Positions 10,490 to 22,874 of a stretch of 64,000 nt of DNA are shown one piece after another. The stretch comes from Polytrichum commune (lineage: Eukaryota > Streptophyta > Polytrichopsida > Polytrichales > Polytrichaceae), in the NCBI GenBank assembly GCA_950295325.1, contig OX485808.1, forward strand, positions 7,130,501 through 7,194,500, read 5' to 3'. Positions within the stretch are counted from its first letter, which is position 1; every line of letters starts with the position of its first letter. Below the pieces are notes generated by a model. It ran no database searches and was not told the DNA's origin. It saw nothing but the letters and a program-made list of their open reading frames with translations. Position numbers and translations under genes: made by a program.

Positions 10490-12900
10490 ACCCATCCCAT
10501 TTGCTTATCTCATCTCCAGGAATTTCTGTGGGAATTGTCAGATGTCAGAATTCATGGTGATCTGGATCTCCCTCAAGCATTTGTGTCTCAGGGGGTCAGG
10601 GTCAGAGTTCAGGGGGACAAGCATCTCCCAAGGATTTATGTGTGGGGCAATGTCAGAATCAGGATGATTATTTGGATCTCCAAGGAATTTTGCGGGTTGT
10701 GAGGCGATTGCAGCAACACGCATGGAGGATTCCACCTTCCAACGAAGACAATTTTTGCTGGACATTTTTTGCTGGAATTTTTTTGAAGAGATATGCAGGC
10801 TTTGCTGTTGGCTTGCTGACTTTCACAACACCCACAACAAAAACAAAAACAACAAAAACAACAACAACAGCAACTGGATATCAAGTTCAGTTTTATTGAC
10901 AAGCCAATAATTCTACTCGGTACTACTCATCATCATCATTATCAGCAGCAGCGCACATCTATATTCCTGGGCAGCGATTGGTCGATTGATTGATGGACTC
11001 ACCGCCCCAGACATTCTTGGACCCCTCAAAATGTAGTAGGCAAGTTGGGTTCATGTATATGTCTATAGTCATTTTCTCTAAAAACCGTGACTTGCTGCTG
11101 TGCTGTGGATGTTTCCTAGGGGTTAAAGTTAAAAAATTCCACAGCAATATTTGAGGCTGGCTGTGTCTGTGACGGCCTTCCTTTTCTGCATTTGGTTTGT
11201 CTTCAGTCAGTAACCATTTGTATTGACTCTCAAGGTGACATTCGCCTCAAGCCATGCCTCCTTATAATTTCATACCCCCTGATGACAGAAGGGAGCTTTG
11301 TGCTTGCAGTCTTTGAAGTCATTCCTAGAATCCTTTTTCCTCTTTTGAGAATATGGTTATTTGGATGCATTCACCAGATGCTTTAAGGGTAAAAATGCAC
11401 ATGTGTTTGCTATACTTGTTCACAATTTTTTGATGCAATGAGGTAGCATACCCAAAACCAACACTCTGAACCACTTTTATACACATGAAAACTAATGAGC
11501 ATAATGTTGTACACATGACAGTGATGCGTAATGTTGGTTTTAGATTATGTGTGCGTTTTGGATACACTTACCTTTCACCATTTCACCATATTTCACTTGC
11601 ATCAATCCCTTATTCATTGCTAACTTCATTTATTCTACCTGTAGCAGGTTGTCATAATACGTGCATCCTTGCTTCAACTCACAAATTGGCAATTTATGGT
11701 AGACTTCTTGGGTCTTTGCATCTTCGGGAATGTTTGCTATTTATTATGAGTGAATATTATGGTGTTAGCAGATTCTTTCACTTTTAGTGTAAATACGCCT
11801 GTTGCTGCTCACACATTAGTCACTTGCACTCTGAATTCACTCATGTCAATTTTATTTGATGCAAGACGAGATATTATTTCGGTTCGATGGGAACAATTGA
11901 TGTGGCGAGGATAAGTTCATTGATGCATCGGGGACCTAATTTAGCTGCGCCCTTACTGATACCTTCTTCATGGGTATCTTCAGTTTATCTCCCATTAGAA
12001 TGTTGTAATAATTCCTACATCCTCATCCCTGCAGGAATTGTTGGCTCAGATATCATTGGCAATCTATGAAGTAATTTTAAGTTCACTGCAGTAGAGTCTT
12101 TGTATCTAAGGTCTGTGTGCGTCATATGGCTAGGTAGTATTGGGTATCACTTTGACTTCAAGCATACCATATGATACTCGGGGTGACGCACAAAATTATC
12201 ATCATAAGCAGATGTAAACCTCAACATGACCACTTTATGAATCATGGAATCTGCACTTCGATTGGAGATTCAAGAGCACATGAACTCCAATTGCAGATTT
12301 CTCACAGGTATTCTTCCTCATTCAGAAATGCTAGCATAATGAGTTCTTTAATTCATGGATCCAACCACCATATTGGTATGTGGAGTTGGAAATGCATATG
12401 TACCTTATGTTGTGCAACAGGCAACATGTTTAGGTTGTTCTTGAATGCCTTTTGAGTTACGTTGCATACATGTGTGGTGACCAAAACTTCCAAAGTTTGT
12501 TGACGCTGGAGACCTTTGGGTTACATCGAACTCTGGCCTATAGACGCCGAATAGCGAAAGACTATGGACCATTTTAAAGCAGCTCCTACAGTCACTGGAA
12601 AATGAATCCCTCAAAGTAATCGGCTTTGATCTTTCTTGAGACAATGCCACATGCTCATTGCAAGTAGAAATCCGTAAGCAAAATACCATATATCTTTGTT
12701 GAGAGGGAGAGGCAGCCCTCTAAGAATCTCTGACTCTCAATTTTTGAGGGTTGGAAGTCGCATTAAATTACTCAATTGTCATTACACGATTTGTAGGGTC
12801 GAGAATAAGTTGAGAATAGCTCTAGATGTATACTCTCAATAATCTCCTGGCACCAGATTCAATGTTGAATTTGGTGACTCTGCCCTCCATGGAACTTGGT
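10490..12900. other. DPE1 3' flank and gene-free DNA
   Basis: The DPE1 3'UTR probably lies in the first few hundred bases. This part contains a degenerate ~106-bp duplication (blocks with TGTCAGAAT and GGATCTCC at about 10544 and 10650), a CAA-rich stretch at 10835-10870 and an AATAAT near 10905 that might serve polyadenylation. Beyond this I see only a ~115-bp hairpin repeat near 11449-11565 and no gene. Confidence 0.45.
11449..11565. mobile_element. Short hairpin MITE, diverged copy
   Basis: It starts CATACCCAAAACCAACA and ends near TGTTGGTTTTAGATTATG, an imperfect inverted pair ~110 bp apart that matches the 3707-3822 element. The arms are more eroded here. Confidence 0.5.
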
Positions 12901-13277
12901 AAGGTAGATGGGCCTTAAGTGGCTTTTTTCTTAATCAGACTCTTGTATTTGATTGGTATGTGGTTTGGTGAGGACGAAGGAGCAAACATCATAAAGATAC
13001 ATGTTTAAAAAGAGATTGGACAACGTCTTCAAATATTAATAACTATTCTACATTCCAAAAGTGAACACAATTGGGAGGATCTATGTGTCCAATACAAAAA
13101 TCAACAAACATGCACTTCAAATAATCATAAGTAAATCAAGGAAGGTCTAATTCTCAATCCGATTTTTGCAAATGTTTCATTGTAGATTTGCTAATGCACC
13201 ACAAGTTTTCTTGTATAAATCTAATTGGTAGAAGTTGGAGTACATGAAAAACAACCCGAATAACACCCACATACCTT
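12901..13277 (+). mobile_element. MITE family B, copy 1
   Basis: This 377-bp element runs from AAGGTAGATGGG to AACACCCACATACCTT, an imperfect inverted pair. The interior (TTTGATTGGTATGTGG, CAAACATCATAAAGATACAT, AGAGATTGGACAA) is shared with 15759-16120, 37036-38171 and 53343-53660. It does not code for protein. Confidence 0.65.
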
Positions 13278-15409
13278 AGTTGTCACAATAACCAACCTCA
13301 ATGGAGTTCCATCATCTTGATAGTGTCGGTGTTGGTTCCCCATTTTATTCATTGGAGTTTTTAGTTGGACATGTGTTGGTAGGCATAAATCTGTGTGGAT
13401 GGTGTGTTGTTGTGGCACCGCTACCTCAAATTGCAAAGCTTCCCCAAAAATCACAAAATAATGGTTTCAAGATTTTTGAGTTGATTTGAGTAGGTGTAGT
13501 GCCCCTCTTTAGAATGAGGGTAGCATTTTGTCATTTGGAGATGATTTGAGTGGAGGTTTGATAAAAAAACCAACCCCAATTTAATTCCTAAACAACTGCC
13601 CCTCAAGACCACTATTTGACGTTCTTATTATAATCTCCTACATAATAGAACTTCAACGTTTCAAATTTGGATTGTGAGTAGTCATTTATAACTTGCAAAC
13701 ATCTATACGGTTGGATTTGTCAAAAAACTTTAGATCTTTAGCTATGGTTGTCGAAATTGAGGTCACATTTTTGGACAGTTTACAAGGAAATTGGGCGTGG
13801 GAAGTTAGGGGTTAATTCTAAATATGGGGCTCTAGAGTACACAAGGGAAGTCGCTATTAGGGGAGCCATTGCCTTCACCTTGCCATGATGATAAACTATT
13901 TGACTATGCCACGTTGCCACCATGTTATGAAAAATGAAACATGGTGATATTGGCTTAATAATGTTACATGCTTCAAGAGTTTTCCCTTTATAATTTGGTA
14001 CATATGTACTAAGGCCTTAAAGTAACACTTGCCTTTTGGCGACACTTATTTTTCATACTTAAGCCATCAACAAGTGAGTGCAATGGTGCCATCGAGTAAG
14101 TCATTGATAAAAACAATCAATCATATGTGGCATTATGTATGAAATTGCACCACTCTGGCCATTCATAGTAGTGGTGTAAACAAGATGCAAGAACGCTTTT
14201 AGAAGAGCTCCAACTTAGGCCAATCATAATGGCTTGTTGGGGATCTATTTGCTCAACTAGACAATATTCGAAATGATCCACAAAAGGGTGGACAACACAA
14301 TCATTCAAGAGAAGATCCTCACTTGCAATAAGGTTGGTTGTGTGGTCATTCTCATCGAGCAATCCAACATCAATGGACCCCCCCCCCCTAGTGGAAAGCA
14401 AAAGGCTCATTTCTTCCAACGACTTTGCGAATTTCTATAGGTTGCATTTGCATTTATTACGTTTTGAACTTTTTTCATAGACTTTTTATAGATTTTCTAA
14501 TCTTTAAATCTTCTAAAAAAATACCAAGATACTCAACTTACATAGAATAGGAAAAAGGTTTCTTAAAGTGTCACTTTAAGTCCTCAGTACCTTAGGTAGA
14601 GACATGAAAGTATCCAAAAAAACATTTGGACTTTGTGAGTGGGATGAGCTTTCACCTCCCACCCCAAAAACCCTAGAAGCCAATTATCAAGAGAATCATG
14701 AATCGGTTGACCATCGTAGAAGGTGCTCTTGCTAGCCTCTTTAAACCACTTGAACTTCTGACTCACCCATGTTTACTCAGCATAAATATATTTGTGGATC
14801 AGTCAAAGTAAGAGGAAGGATCTCAGAATACGTCTGAAGAAGAATATGACCCAATTTTAAGGATGTAGTTGGAAATCATCAATAGCTGACTAAGCTCTAT
14901 TAACCGATTCCTGTGCCTAGTTTGCAAGTATTTGTGCGAGGAGGCTTGGGAGATTCACACGGTGACAAACACCGTTTTGCTTAGTAATCAATGTTATTGA
15001 TTTTCAATTTTTTTTTGTGGGTTAACACTACAGATCAATCTTCCAAATTTTTTGTCTATATCCAATAAAATTGACCATATCTTTGATTTCACATCTACCA
15101 CCTTCTTCCCTAACACATGGAAGATAGCACAGAAAACTGAAATTCGAGTCATGGAGAGCCTGAATGTTGTTTTGAGATTATTAACGTATTATAGCAGGTC
15201 ATGTGCAGGTAGGTAGTTTATGCGATTGTCTTTTGAAGACGAAGAGCTTATATCGGACTTCTGATGAAGGTTTTCACGAGTGCGACAAATTCTTGAAACA
15301 AAAAAAGCTTATAAACACAGAAAACACTCTGTACAGCTGTGTCTTTGTTCTCTCTGTATCACCTGGATTATATAAGTTGAAATTGAAGCAAATATAACAA
15401 TCTCCAAAT
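13278..15409. other. Gene-free intergenic stretch
   Basis: No supported gene. Two short open frames on the minus strand (14117-14419, which opens on TTG, and 14584-14766) have protein-like composition but match no family I recognise. They may be eroded transposon coding sequence. A poly-C run lies near 14380. Confidence 0.4.
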
Positions 15410-15619
15410 CAATGAACGGGAAGAACCGACCGCTAGTTACAGATGAACCGGTTGAAGTTCAAGACTTTAAGGAGAATGATTGCCGATCATTTGAGAGGAA
15501 TTTAGAGAATATACCTCAAATAATCAAAGAAAAACCGGAGGATGTCAACATGTAACTGGTTGGACTTGGAAACACTGGGATCTCGACTGATTATGTCTCC
15601 AGAATCTCTCGGAACACTG
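15410..15619 (+). repeat. AACCGGTT repeat family A, copy 1
   Basis: A ~210-bp element ending in CACTG, with an opening CAATG that corresponds to CAGTG in another copy. It contains GATGAACCGGTTGAAGTTC and GTCAACATGTAACTGGTTGG. Other copies lie at 16228-16440, 39456-39665 (-), 40573-40799 (-) and 59138-59362, with a right-end fragment at 29350-29420. The CAGTG/CACTG ends suggest a small non-autonomous DNA transposon, but no target duplication was established. Confidence 0.65.
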
Positions 15620-15758
15620 CTCCAAATTGAAAGCTGTATTCTCCAACATTGAGCGTGGATTTGGAAAGGATGCATCTGCATTTCAACGTGTAGGTGAGAA
15701 TCCTATGACTCGAGTATAGTTACATAAGGTTTTAGAATTGGATCAGAAGCAATAACGG

Positions 15759-16120
15759 AAGTGGATGTTTTCGGTTACGTTTTCTTAATCAGACCCTTCT
15801 ATTTGTCTGGTGTGTAATTCAGTGAGGATCAAAGAACAAAGCACCACAAACACACACATTTCAAAAGAGATTGGACTACATCGTCAATGTTTGTTAACTC
15901 TTCCACACTCTGTAGCGAACACAATCGGGAGGACCCATGTAATCAACAAACAGACACTTTCAACAGCCTTAACTAAAGCAGGGCAAGTCCAATTCTCGAC
16001 CCAATTTTTGCCGATGCTTCATCGAAGATTTGCTAATTCAACACAAGTTTCTGTTATCTGAATCGAATCGGAAGAAGCTGGAGAACATGCAAGATGGACC
16101 AAATAACACCCACATACCTT
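15759..16120 (+). mobile_element. MITE family B, copy 2
   Basis: About 362 bp. Shared blocks are TTCTTAATCAGACCC, GAGGATCAAAGAACAAA and AAAGAGATTGGACTAC, ending AATAACACCCACATACCTT. The left end is eroded and the right end well preserved. Confidence 0.6.
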
Positions 16121-16227
16121 GCCTCTGACTTAAGATCGGCTTGAAGTCTCCTGGAAACTCGCATTAGTAATGTAGGTACTTGGGTTGCATATGAATTCGA
16201 CAAAGCCTTCACAAAAACTGACCTGAT

Positions 16228-16440
16228 GAATGGGGAGTACCAATCGCTAGTTACAGATAAACTGGTTGAGTTTGAGAAATAACCAGTTGAAGCTCAAGAG
16301 TTATGGAAATTTACCCATCATTTTAGAGGAATTTAGAGGATACGCCTCAAATCAATAAAGGAGAATTGAAAGATCACAACATGTAACCAGTTGGTTAGGG
16401 TGAACCAACTACTATACTCGTACCCCCGGTTGATGAAGAA
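16228..16440 (+). repeat. AACCGGTT repeat family A, copy 2 (3'-truncated)
   Basis: It aligns with the first ~170 bp of the other family A copies (CGCTAGTTACAGATAAAC, GAGTTTGAGAAATAACCAG, AACATGTAACCAGTTGG) and then diverges. The CACTG right end is absent. Confidence 0.55.
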
Positions 16441-16600
16441 CTCACGGATGACTCTCAAAATTTCATCCTACTTTATGGGAAAGCCCCCCCCCAGAAAAGC
16501 CTATCTTTATGGCATGAGCAACATAGGGCCTACACGAGTTGGCATCCAAAGCCCATATTAGATTAGCTATAAGCAATGCATGAATCAAGGGTTTAGGGTT
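16381..16600 (+). repeat. Dispersed repeat, inverted partner at 29160-29365
   Basis: Blocks such as AGCCTATCTTTATGGCATG, GGCCTACACGAGTTGGCATC and TAAGCAATGCATGAATCAA recur as reverse complement in the same order at 29160-29365. The start overlaps the family A copy at 16228. Class unknown. Confidence 0.6.
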
Positions 16601-16957
16601 TAGGTTTCTTCTTCCACACTTGCAAGCTTACTTGCATCAACTTCGTGAGTACGATTGTGATTGTGGGTTGTTAATCTTTGGAGAATTCATGGTGCAAGTA
16701 TATGAATGCGAAGCTGTGAAGGTGAAGATTTGAAGAAAGCGAGTTTGAGTTGTGAAGGTGAAGCTATGAAGGCGAAGTTGTGAAGGTGTAACTGTGTAAG
16801 TTTTTACAAACTCATTATTTGTGCGATTTGTGAGCGATAGAGCCAAGTCATGTGCAATTTGAGCCTGATTTGACAAATAACATTGTTTGTTAAAAACAGG
16901 AACATGATTGCGGAAGAGGCAAGCAGACGAGAAAAAAAAAAAAAAACCATCGAAACA

Positions 16958-17355
16958 TGTTAAGATAATGGATAAGCACCTAGGCAACCTAGGTTAACCG
17001 TCATCTAGCATGGAAGCTAATCAGTATTAATTAGTCTCACATGAGCATTAGCCACCTTAAGTAAAGTGGCGGCCGCCGGTAGGAGGCCGTGCACACAAGT
17101 CCAAGGTATCTCAACTTATGAGCAAACAATTAGTTAAGGGCCTCGGTCTTGGTGTAGGAGACCGAGGCCGAGCTAGAATATTCCCACCGAGGTAGCTAGT
17201 CCACTATGTTACCAGGTGCCGACACTTGGACCTAGTCCAAGTGTCGAGCCAGATTGTATATAAAGGGCAGTTCCCCCTTGATCAAAATAGTTCAAGAGCT
17301 TAAGTTAGCACCGTCACTCTGTTTCATTTTGCACCTGGTTTTCTCACTCTTAACA
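16958..17355 (+). repeat. 5' LTR of the Copia element
   Basis: 398 bp, bounded by TGTTAAGA and TCTTAACA, a perfect 8-bp inverted terminal repeat of the TG...CA type. A TATATAAAG box lies near 17258. The first 110 bp are repeated at 23649-23758. Confidence 0.92.
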
Positions 17356-17373
17356 CGTTATCAGCACTGCTCC
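17356..17373 (+). other. Copia primer-binding site
   Basis: CGTTATCAGCACTGCTCC follows the LTR end directly. The TTATCAGCAC core is the Copia-type site that pairs with an internal part of initiator tRNA-Met. Assignment rests on position and motif. Confidence 0.7.
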
Positions 17374-18528
17374 TAGCGCCTCAACTCTCTTACTACTAAT
17401 CAGAGTATTGATTACTCTAGTTTTCTCATTTCATCATTTCAGATGGTTAGATTATGCAATTGAGAACATCTGAATAGTCAAACACTACATAGACGTACAT
17501 GTTTAGCTTGTATAAGGCCGCAGAAGTCATTTCTTTTGTTTATTTTCACTGCTGCATAGATAGCTCTACTACTATATTACTATCAGAAAACACAGTTTTG
17601 ACTAGGATTAGATATAGAACTTTGTTGTTCTTCCTACATCTACACATCCTACTTGCCTCATAACACCTATTCTCTATATTCTGGATTTTCGTTACAGTAC
17701 AGTTATGCTGCCCAAATTTTTTTTTCCCATACTAGAAGAATAGATACCAACCTAAGTACCGAAGTACTGCCCGAATTTAGACAGAGATTAGGCATTACTT
17801 TTACCTCTTCAGGAAAGTTATGCTGCTGAAATTTTACAAAAACTAGCAAGGTGAGAGAGGTTACATTGCATAAACTCACCAGCAACGTTATGCTGCAGAT
17901 TTTTATATCTGAACACTATCATCTTGAGGTTCTTACTTACATACATATATGTTTCTGATCTGCATTATATATTGCCTTGTCGTACATTATATGCTGTATC
18001 AGAATAGACACATATATCTTACTCTAGTTACTTTTATTTCAACACTATACTTATGCTTATACATATGCGACGTATATATATATATATATAAATAAGTATA
18101 TTCATCCGAGTTTTCTTGTTTAAACTAAGGTAACCATAGACTACCTTAGTGCAATTCAGTGACACCAGATTCCCTGTCTGACTAAACATTCTTCGGTTAG
18201 TCAGACTTTGCTTACTTTTTCCATCAGACCTCCCCTCAGGTAAGTTACCCTTCTCATACTCTACTTTTTCTGTAAAATCATATAGATAATAGACCCTGTA
18301 TTGTAAATGTGACTGCAGATTGTATAAACTACAGACAATATATACGTAGCCCACGTAAATCTGTCTGTACTTCTCGTAAAGATACTGATATACACTTACA
18401 GATACAGACCCAGTTTTGAGACACAAACTTACATAGACAGTTTGAGTCGTATCATACTTATAATCCAGATTGCTAGATCTGCAATCAGTATGTAGAACTT
18501 AACTACATGTCCCATTATTATAGAAAAT
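17374..18528 (+). other. Copia untranslated leader
   Basis: A ~1.15-kb leader separates the primer-binding site from the gag ATG. It is AT-rich and holds three degenerate copies of a TTATGCTGC-plus-T-rich unit, near 17703, 17818 and 17888. No coding region is evident. The leader is long for a plant Copia element. Confidence 0.6.
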
Positions 18529-19731
18529 ATGACTAGCACTAGGATTGAAGTAATGTCTACAAAAGCATCCTTTACCGAAACAAAGATGCATGCTTTAATG
18601 TTCGCACCCTTAAGTGCGGATGGTTCCAACTTCCTAGAATGGGTAAATGACGCTAAGGTATTATTGAGCGCGGAGGACCTTGCTAAGACCCTCACCAAAG
18701 CGGAACCAAGTGACGATGAAGCGGATGGCACTGCAACCACACCTCCCGCCGCACCAAGGAGACCGAAGATACCAAAGGCCGCCAAATGGCACACCCTCAT
18801 GATACTTAGGCGTCATCTCGATCATGTGCTGAGATTGCAGTACTTACAAATCGAGGACCCAGCGGAGCTTTGGTCGGAGTTACATGCAAGATTCGACCAC
18901 CAACAAACTCTATTCCTGCCTCAGGCCCTCACCGATTGGACGAACATCCGCGTACTTGACTTCCCGAATTTCTCAGCATTCAACTCGGAATTGTACCGCA
19001 TCATTGCACAACTCCGAATTTGTGGCGTAGAGATCTCGGAGGCGGAGCAAATCGAGAAGACTTTGTCCACGTTCCCACCCGCAACGGCCATACTCTTGCA
19101 GCAATACCGAAACATGAAATTCAAAAAACATTCTCAGCTGATGGCCCACCTGTTACTCGCTGAAAAACACCACCAGCTCCTACTACGCAACGCGGAGTCC
19201 CGACCAGCGAGGGAGGTACACACAACCATCGCCATCGAGGACGCCAAGCTGGAGGAGCCCAATGGAGCATCGGGAGCGACCGCACCAATGGCGGGAGCGG
19301 GACCGCGACGGGACGACCCACCAGTGCAACACCACACGGAAGTCCACGTCATAGAGGCCTCACGTAGGCCACCAAGAGGTTCTTTCCGCAAAATCCCACC
19401 CAAATGGCATTATAAACCCGCAACAGGGAACCCACACAAACCTAGGCACTTTCCACCTAAGCATGACCAGGTTAGGCCAACTTCGGGGAATTGTCACAAA
19501 TGTGGGAGGAAAGGCCATTTCGCAAAGGACTGCCGGGCATCGCAGTATATTGTAGACATGTTCAGAGAATTGCAAGAGCTACGTAATAAACCTAGGCAAA
19601 ATTACAACTTTGATCCCTCAGACATGCCCGACCTTGATTTTGATGTGGAAATTTCATGGCTATCCGGGAAGGAGGCACGTCAACCCAAGACGTTGCCCTC
19701 CTGGATAGCGCATCAACTCACACAATCCTAA
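18529..19731 (+). CDS. Copia Gag polyprotein
   Basis: A 400-residue intact frame from ATG. The middle part (about 85-215) has the features of the Copia-type gag domain: a WHTLMILRRHL-like helix, then a W-x-E-L-x-x-R-F segment. A CCHC zinc knuckle, CHKCGRKGHFAKDC, lies near residue 325 and would bind the RNA genome. Gag forms the cytoplasmic virus-like particle. The last 76 bases overlap the protease frame, which is in a different phase. Most plant Copia elements use one continuous gag-pol frame, so the overlap probably reflects a small indel rather than programmed frameshifting, although the latter cannot be excluded. Confidence 0.9.
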   Translation: MTSTRIEVMSTKASFTETKMHALMFAPLSADGSNFLEWVNDAKVLLSAEDLAKTLTKAEPSDDEADGTATTPPAAPRRPKIPKAAKWHTLMILRRHLDHVLRLQYLQIEDPAELWSELHARFDHQQTLFLPQALTDWTNIRVLDFPNFSAFNSELYRIIAQLRICGVEISEAEQIEKTLSTFPPATAILLQQYRNMKFKKHSQLMAHLLLAEKHHQLLLRNAESRPAREVHTTIAIEDAKLEEPNGASGATAPMAGAGPRRDDPPVQHHTEVHVIEASRRPPRGSFRKIPPKWHYKPATGNPHKPRHFPPKHDQVRPTSGNCHKCGRKGHFAKDCRASQYIVDMFRELQELRNKPRQNYNFDPSDMPDLDFDVEISWLSGKEARQPKTLPSWIAHQLTQS

Positions 19732-22644
19732 CTAAGGCACAATTCTTCCACTTCCAAAGTGAGAAGTCCTGGACCACTTGTAAGATACTTACAATGGCCG
19801 GAAGCCGGACACTAAGGTTCTGGGAGGGCCGGGCAACAATTATCTTGCCCGGGGGATTCCCCCTCAATTGCGAGAAGGCAATATACGCCCCAGATGCCCC
19901 GAGGAGCCTGATCAGCTATCGGGATCTGAGGGCGAGGAATATCCACCTCTGCACAGCGATGCAGGGCGATGAAGAAGTAATCGAGCTTAGGCAAGGACCC
20001 CAGGTAATTGCCACCGCTAACGCGGGCCTCGATGGACTTTACAAGGTTTCCATAAAACCGTTGGCATCTAGCCCCACCCTAGGTGAGGAAGAGGTTTGCA
20101 TGGCTGCGTGGGAGAGAGGTCCCACAGCGGAGCGCAACCTGGCGCAGGGGGTGTCCATAGACACTAAAGCCGCCAAGCCAGACATTTGGCACTCTAGACT
20201 AGGGCATCCAGGAACAACAGTATTCCGGAGGATGATCCCTTTGACCCAAGGCCATACTCTCACAACGGCCGACGCCGGGAAAACGCAAGAATGCATGGCC
20301 TGCATCCAGGGAAAACTAATCAGGAGACCCTCACATTGGACCTTACCCACGGAACTACCTCCACCACTATTCAGGATACACGGGGATATTTGAGGCCCAA
20401 TAAACCCACCCTCGGGAACCTTCCGTTACTATTTTGTATTGGTCGACGCATCGGGAAGCCATCTTGAAGTTGCACTTCTCCCGACCCGGAACCTAGCCTT
20501 CTCGAAACTACTATCCATCCTCCTTAGATACAAAAACCATTTCCCGGATAACCCGATAAAACACCTAAGGATGGACAACGCGCAAGAGTTCCGATCTCAC
20601 GCGTTCGAGGATTTCTGCACTGCATCCGGGATAAGCCTATCATACTCAGTACCTTACGAGCATTCACAAAATGGCCTTACAGAGGCATTTGTGAAGAAAA
20701 TCCAACTCGTAGCAAGACCCTTGCTACTTCATTCCCGACTTCCATCTAACATATGGGGCCATGCGGTCTTGCACGCCGCAACCCTCCTCAAGCTTAGACC
20801 CATCTTACTAAATATCCAAACACCCTACGAACTCCTATCTGGGAAATCCCCTAATGTTGCCCACATTCGGACCTTCGGGTGCCAAGTCTGGGTACCACTA
20901 TCCGACCCGAAAATACACAAACTAGGACCCCAACGACACGAGGAAATCTACGTTGGGTACGATTCACCCTCAATCATACGATATCTCGAACCCGCAACAG
21001 GTAACCTCCTTAAAGCCAGATTCGTCAACTGCAAGTTCATTGAACATGTATTCCCAACCATACCCTCATCTAAACCTAACTCACCTTTGAACTTTGGTGC
21101 ACCGGAGACGTTTACCCAGAATCCCGACCCACCTACAGCCCTAACCAACACCGAAACCTCCAAGTTATTCAACCTTAATGCCCTAGCTAAAAACGTCCCA
21201 GACGGTTTTTCAACCGAGGAAAAGATAATTCGCAGTGCCATCCCTGGCACAGGCAATATCTTCCCTCAAAAAGACAAGCCACCAAACCACCCGCAACCCG
21301 AACCCGAACACCAAAACAACCAAAAGTCCATTTCACGACCGAGTCCTTAGACTCGAGCCCCGAGACCGATCCCTCAACCTTGGAACAAGCCAAAAAGAGG
21401 GCGGATTGGCCAAATTGGAAATCGGCATTAGAGGCCGAGTATGCCTCTCTCCGAAAATACAATGTATTTTCGGATATTGCAGACGACCTCGAGAAACCGC
21501 CAATCGGCCACAAGCTAATTTTCACCCAAAAATTAGACTCGCAGGGCCAAGTGGTAAGATATAAGGTAAGGCTAGTAGCTCAAGGTTTCACCCAACGTCC
21601 CGGAGTTGATTTCGACCAAACCTACTCACATGTGATGGACTGTGTCTCCTTCAGGTACTTGCTTGCCTTAACAGTCCATCTTGCTCTGAAAATATACTTA
21701 ATGGATGTGGTGACTGCGTACCTACACGGTACTTTAGACTCGATCCTGCATATCAACCCGCCACCTGGATTCCTAGAATCTGTGCCTCAATCCAAACCGG
21801 GACGGTTTGTAGGCCTAAGGATATGCAAGGCCTTATACGGTCTCAAGCAGACAGGCCAAATCTGGTACCAACACTTGTGCCACTTCTTGATATCTCAAGG
21901 TTTCATTCACAACCCTACCTTACCTTGCATTTTCACATATCGCACCAAGGATGGTTTTGTAATCATTACCGCATATGTCGACGATTTGAAAATCATCGGG
22001 ATACCCAAGATGTGCAAATTCGCACAAGACATTCTAACAAGCAAATTTGACATGAAATGTCTTGGCCCAACTACCTTTTGTTTGGGACTACAAGTCCACA
22101 ACATGCCGGGTGGCATATTTCTACACCAACAGATATACGTCCAGAAAGTGCTCAAAATGTTTCAGATGGAGGACGCCAACCCATTGGCCGCACCAATGAT
22201 CGGAAGGAGCAAGACAAACGAAGACCCGTACCAACCTCGTGAGGAGGAGGAGGTGACAGATAAGCAAAAATACCTCACCGCGGTTGGTTCCTTCACCTAC
22301 TTAACGACCCACACTCGATCCGATATCGCATTTGCTACAAGTATCTTGGCTAGGCATAGCCAAAATCCAACGATGCGACATTGGAACGGAGTCAAACACC
22401 TCCTAAGATATCTGAGAGGTATATCCGACCTCGGTTTATACTACCAAAAGTCTAACAAATCCGAGGTAATAGGTTTTGCAGATTCAGGATTCCGAACCGA
22501 CCCTAGTGTGGGAAAATCTCAAACTTGATACATTTTTCTCAAGTGCAGAGCGCCCATCTTGTGGAAGTCCACAAAGCATACCGTAACCGCAACATCAACG
22601 AACCATGCCGAGTTGCTAGCCTTCCACGAAGCCGCCCGCGAGTG
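19656..22644 (+). pseudogene. Copia Pol polyprotein (PR-INT-RT-RNaseH), broken
   Basis: Protease has the active-site motif LLDSAST near 19707. The pre-integrase zinc finger is H-x3-H...C-x2-C (WHSRLGHP, CMAC). The integrase core retains Asp in LVDASG, Asp in MDNAQEF and Glu in GLTEAFVK, and is interrupted by TGA at 20391-20393. The frame then shifts between about 21260 and 21350. Reverse transcriptase (about 21350-22260) has intact AYVDD (near 21980), LYGLKQ and SFRYLLAL motifs. RNase H begins at GFADSGF and hits TGA at 22526-22528, with further stops from 22643. Its remaining C-terminal part continues to 22874 and resumes at 23459 after the DNA-transposon insertion. The product would copy and integrate the element. 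No functional polyprotein can be made from this copy. Confidence 0.92.
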
Positions 22645-22874
22645 AGTTTAATTGCGCACTATCGAAAAGATCATAAGGCAATAATGCAAGATCGAGGAAG
22701 AAGAAAAACCAATGGTTCTCTTTGAAGACAATGCCGTTTGCATACAACAAATGTCTTCGGGCTTCATCAAAGCCGACCGAACTAAACATATTAGTCCACA
22801 TATCTTTAGTTTCTCTCAAAACTTGATAAGTAAAGGTCAATTAAAGATACGAAAGGTAGAATCGGAACATAATA

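Noticed and set aside
14117-14766. Two minus-strand frames with protein-like composition
   Set aside because: Short, one opens on TTG, and no domain is recognised. Possibly eroded transposon coding sequence.
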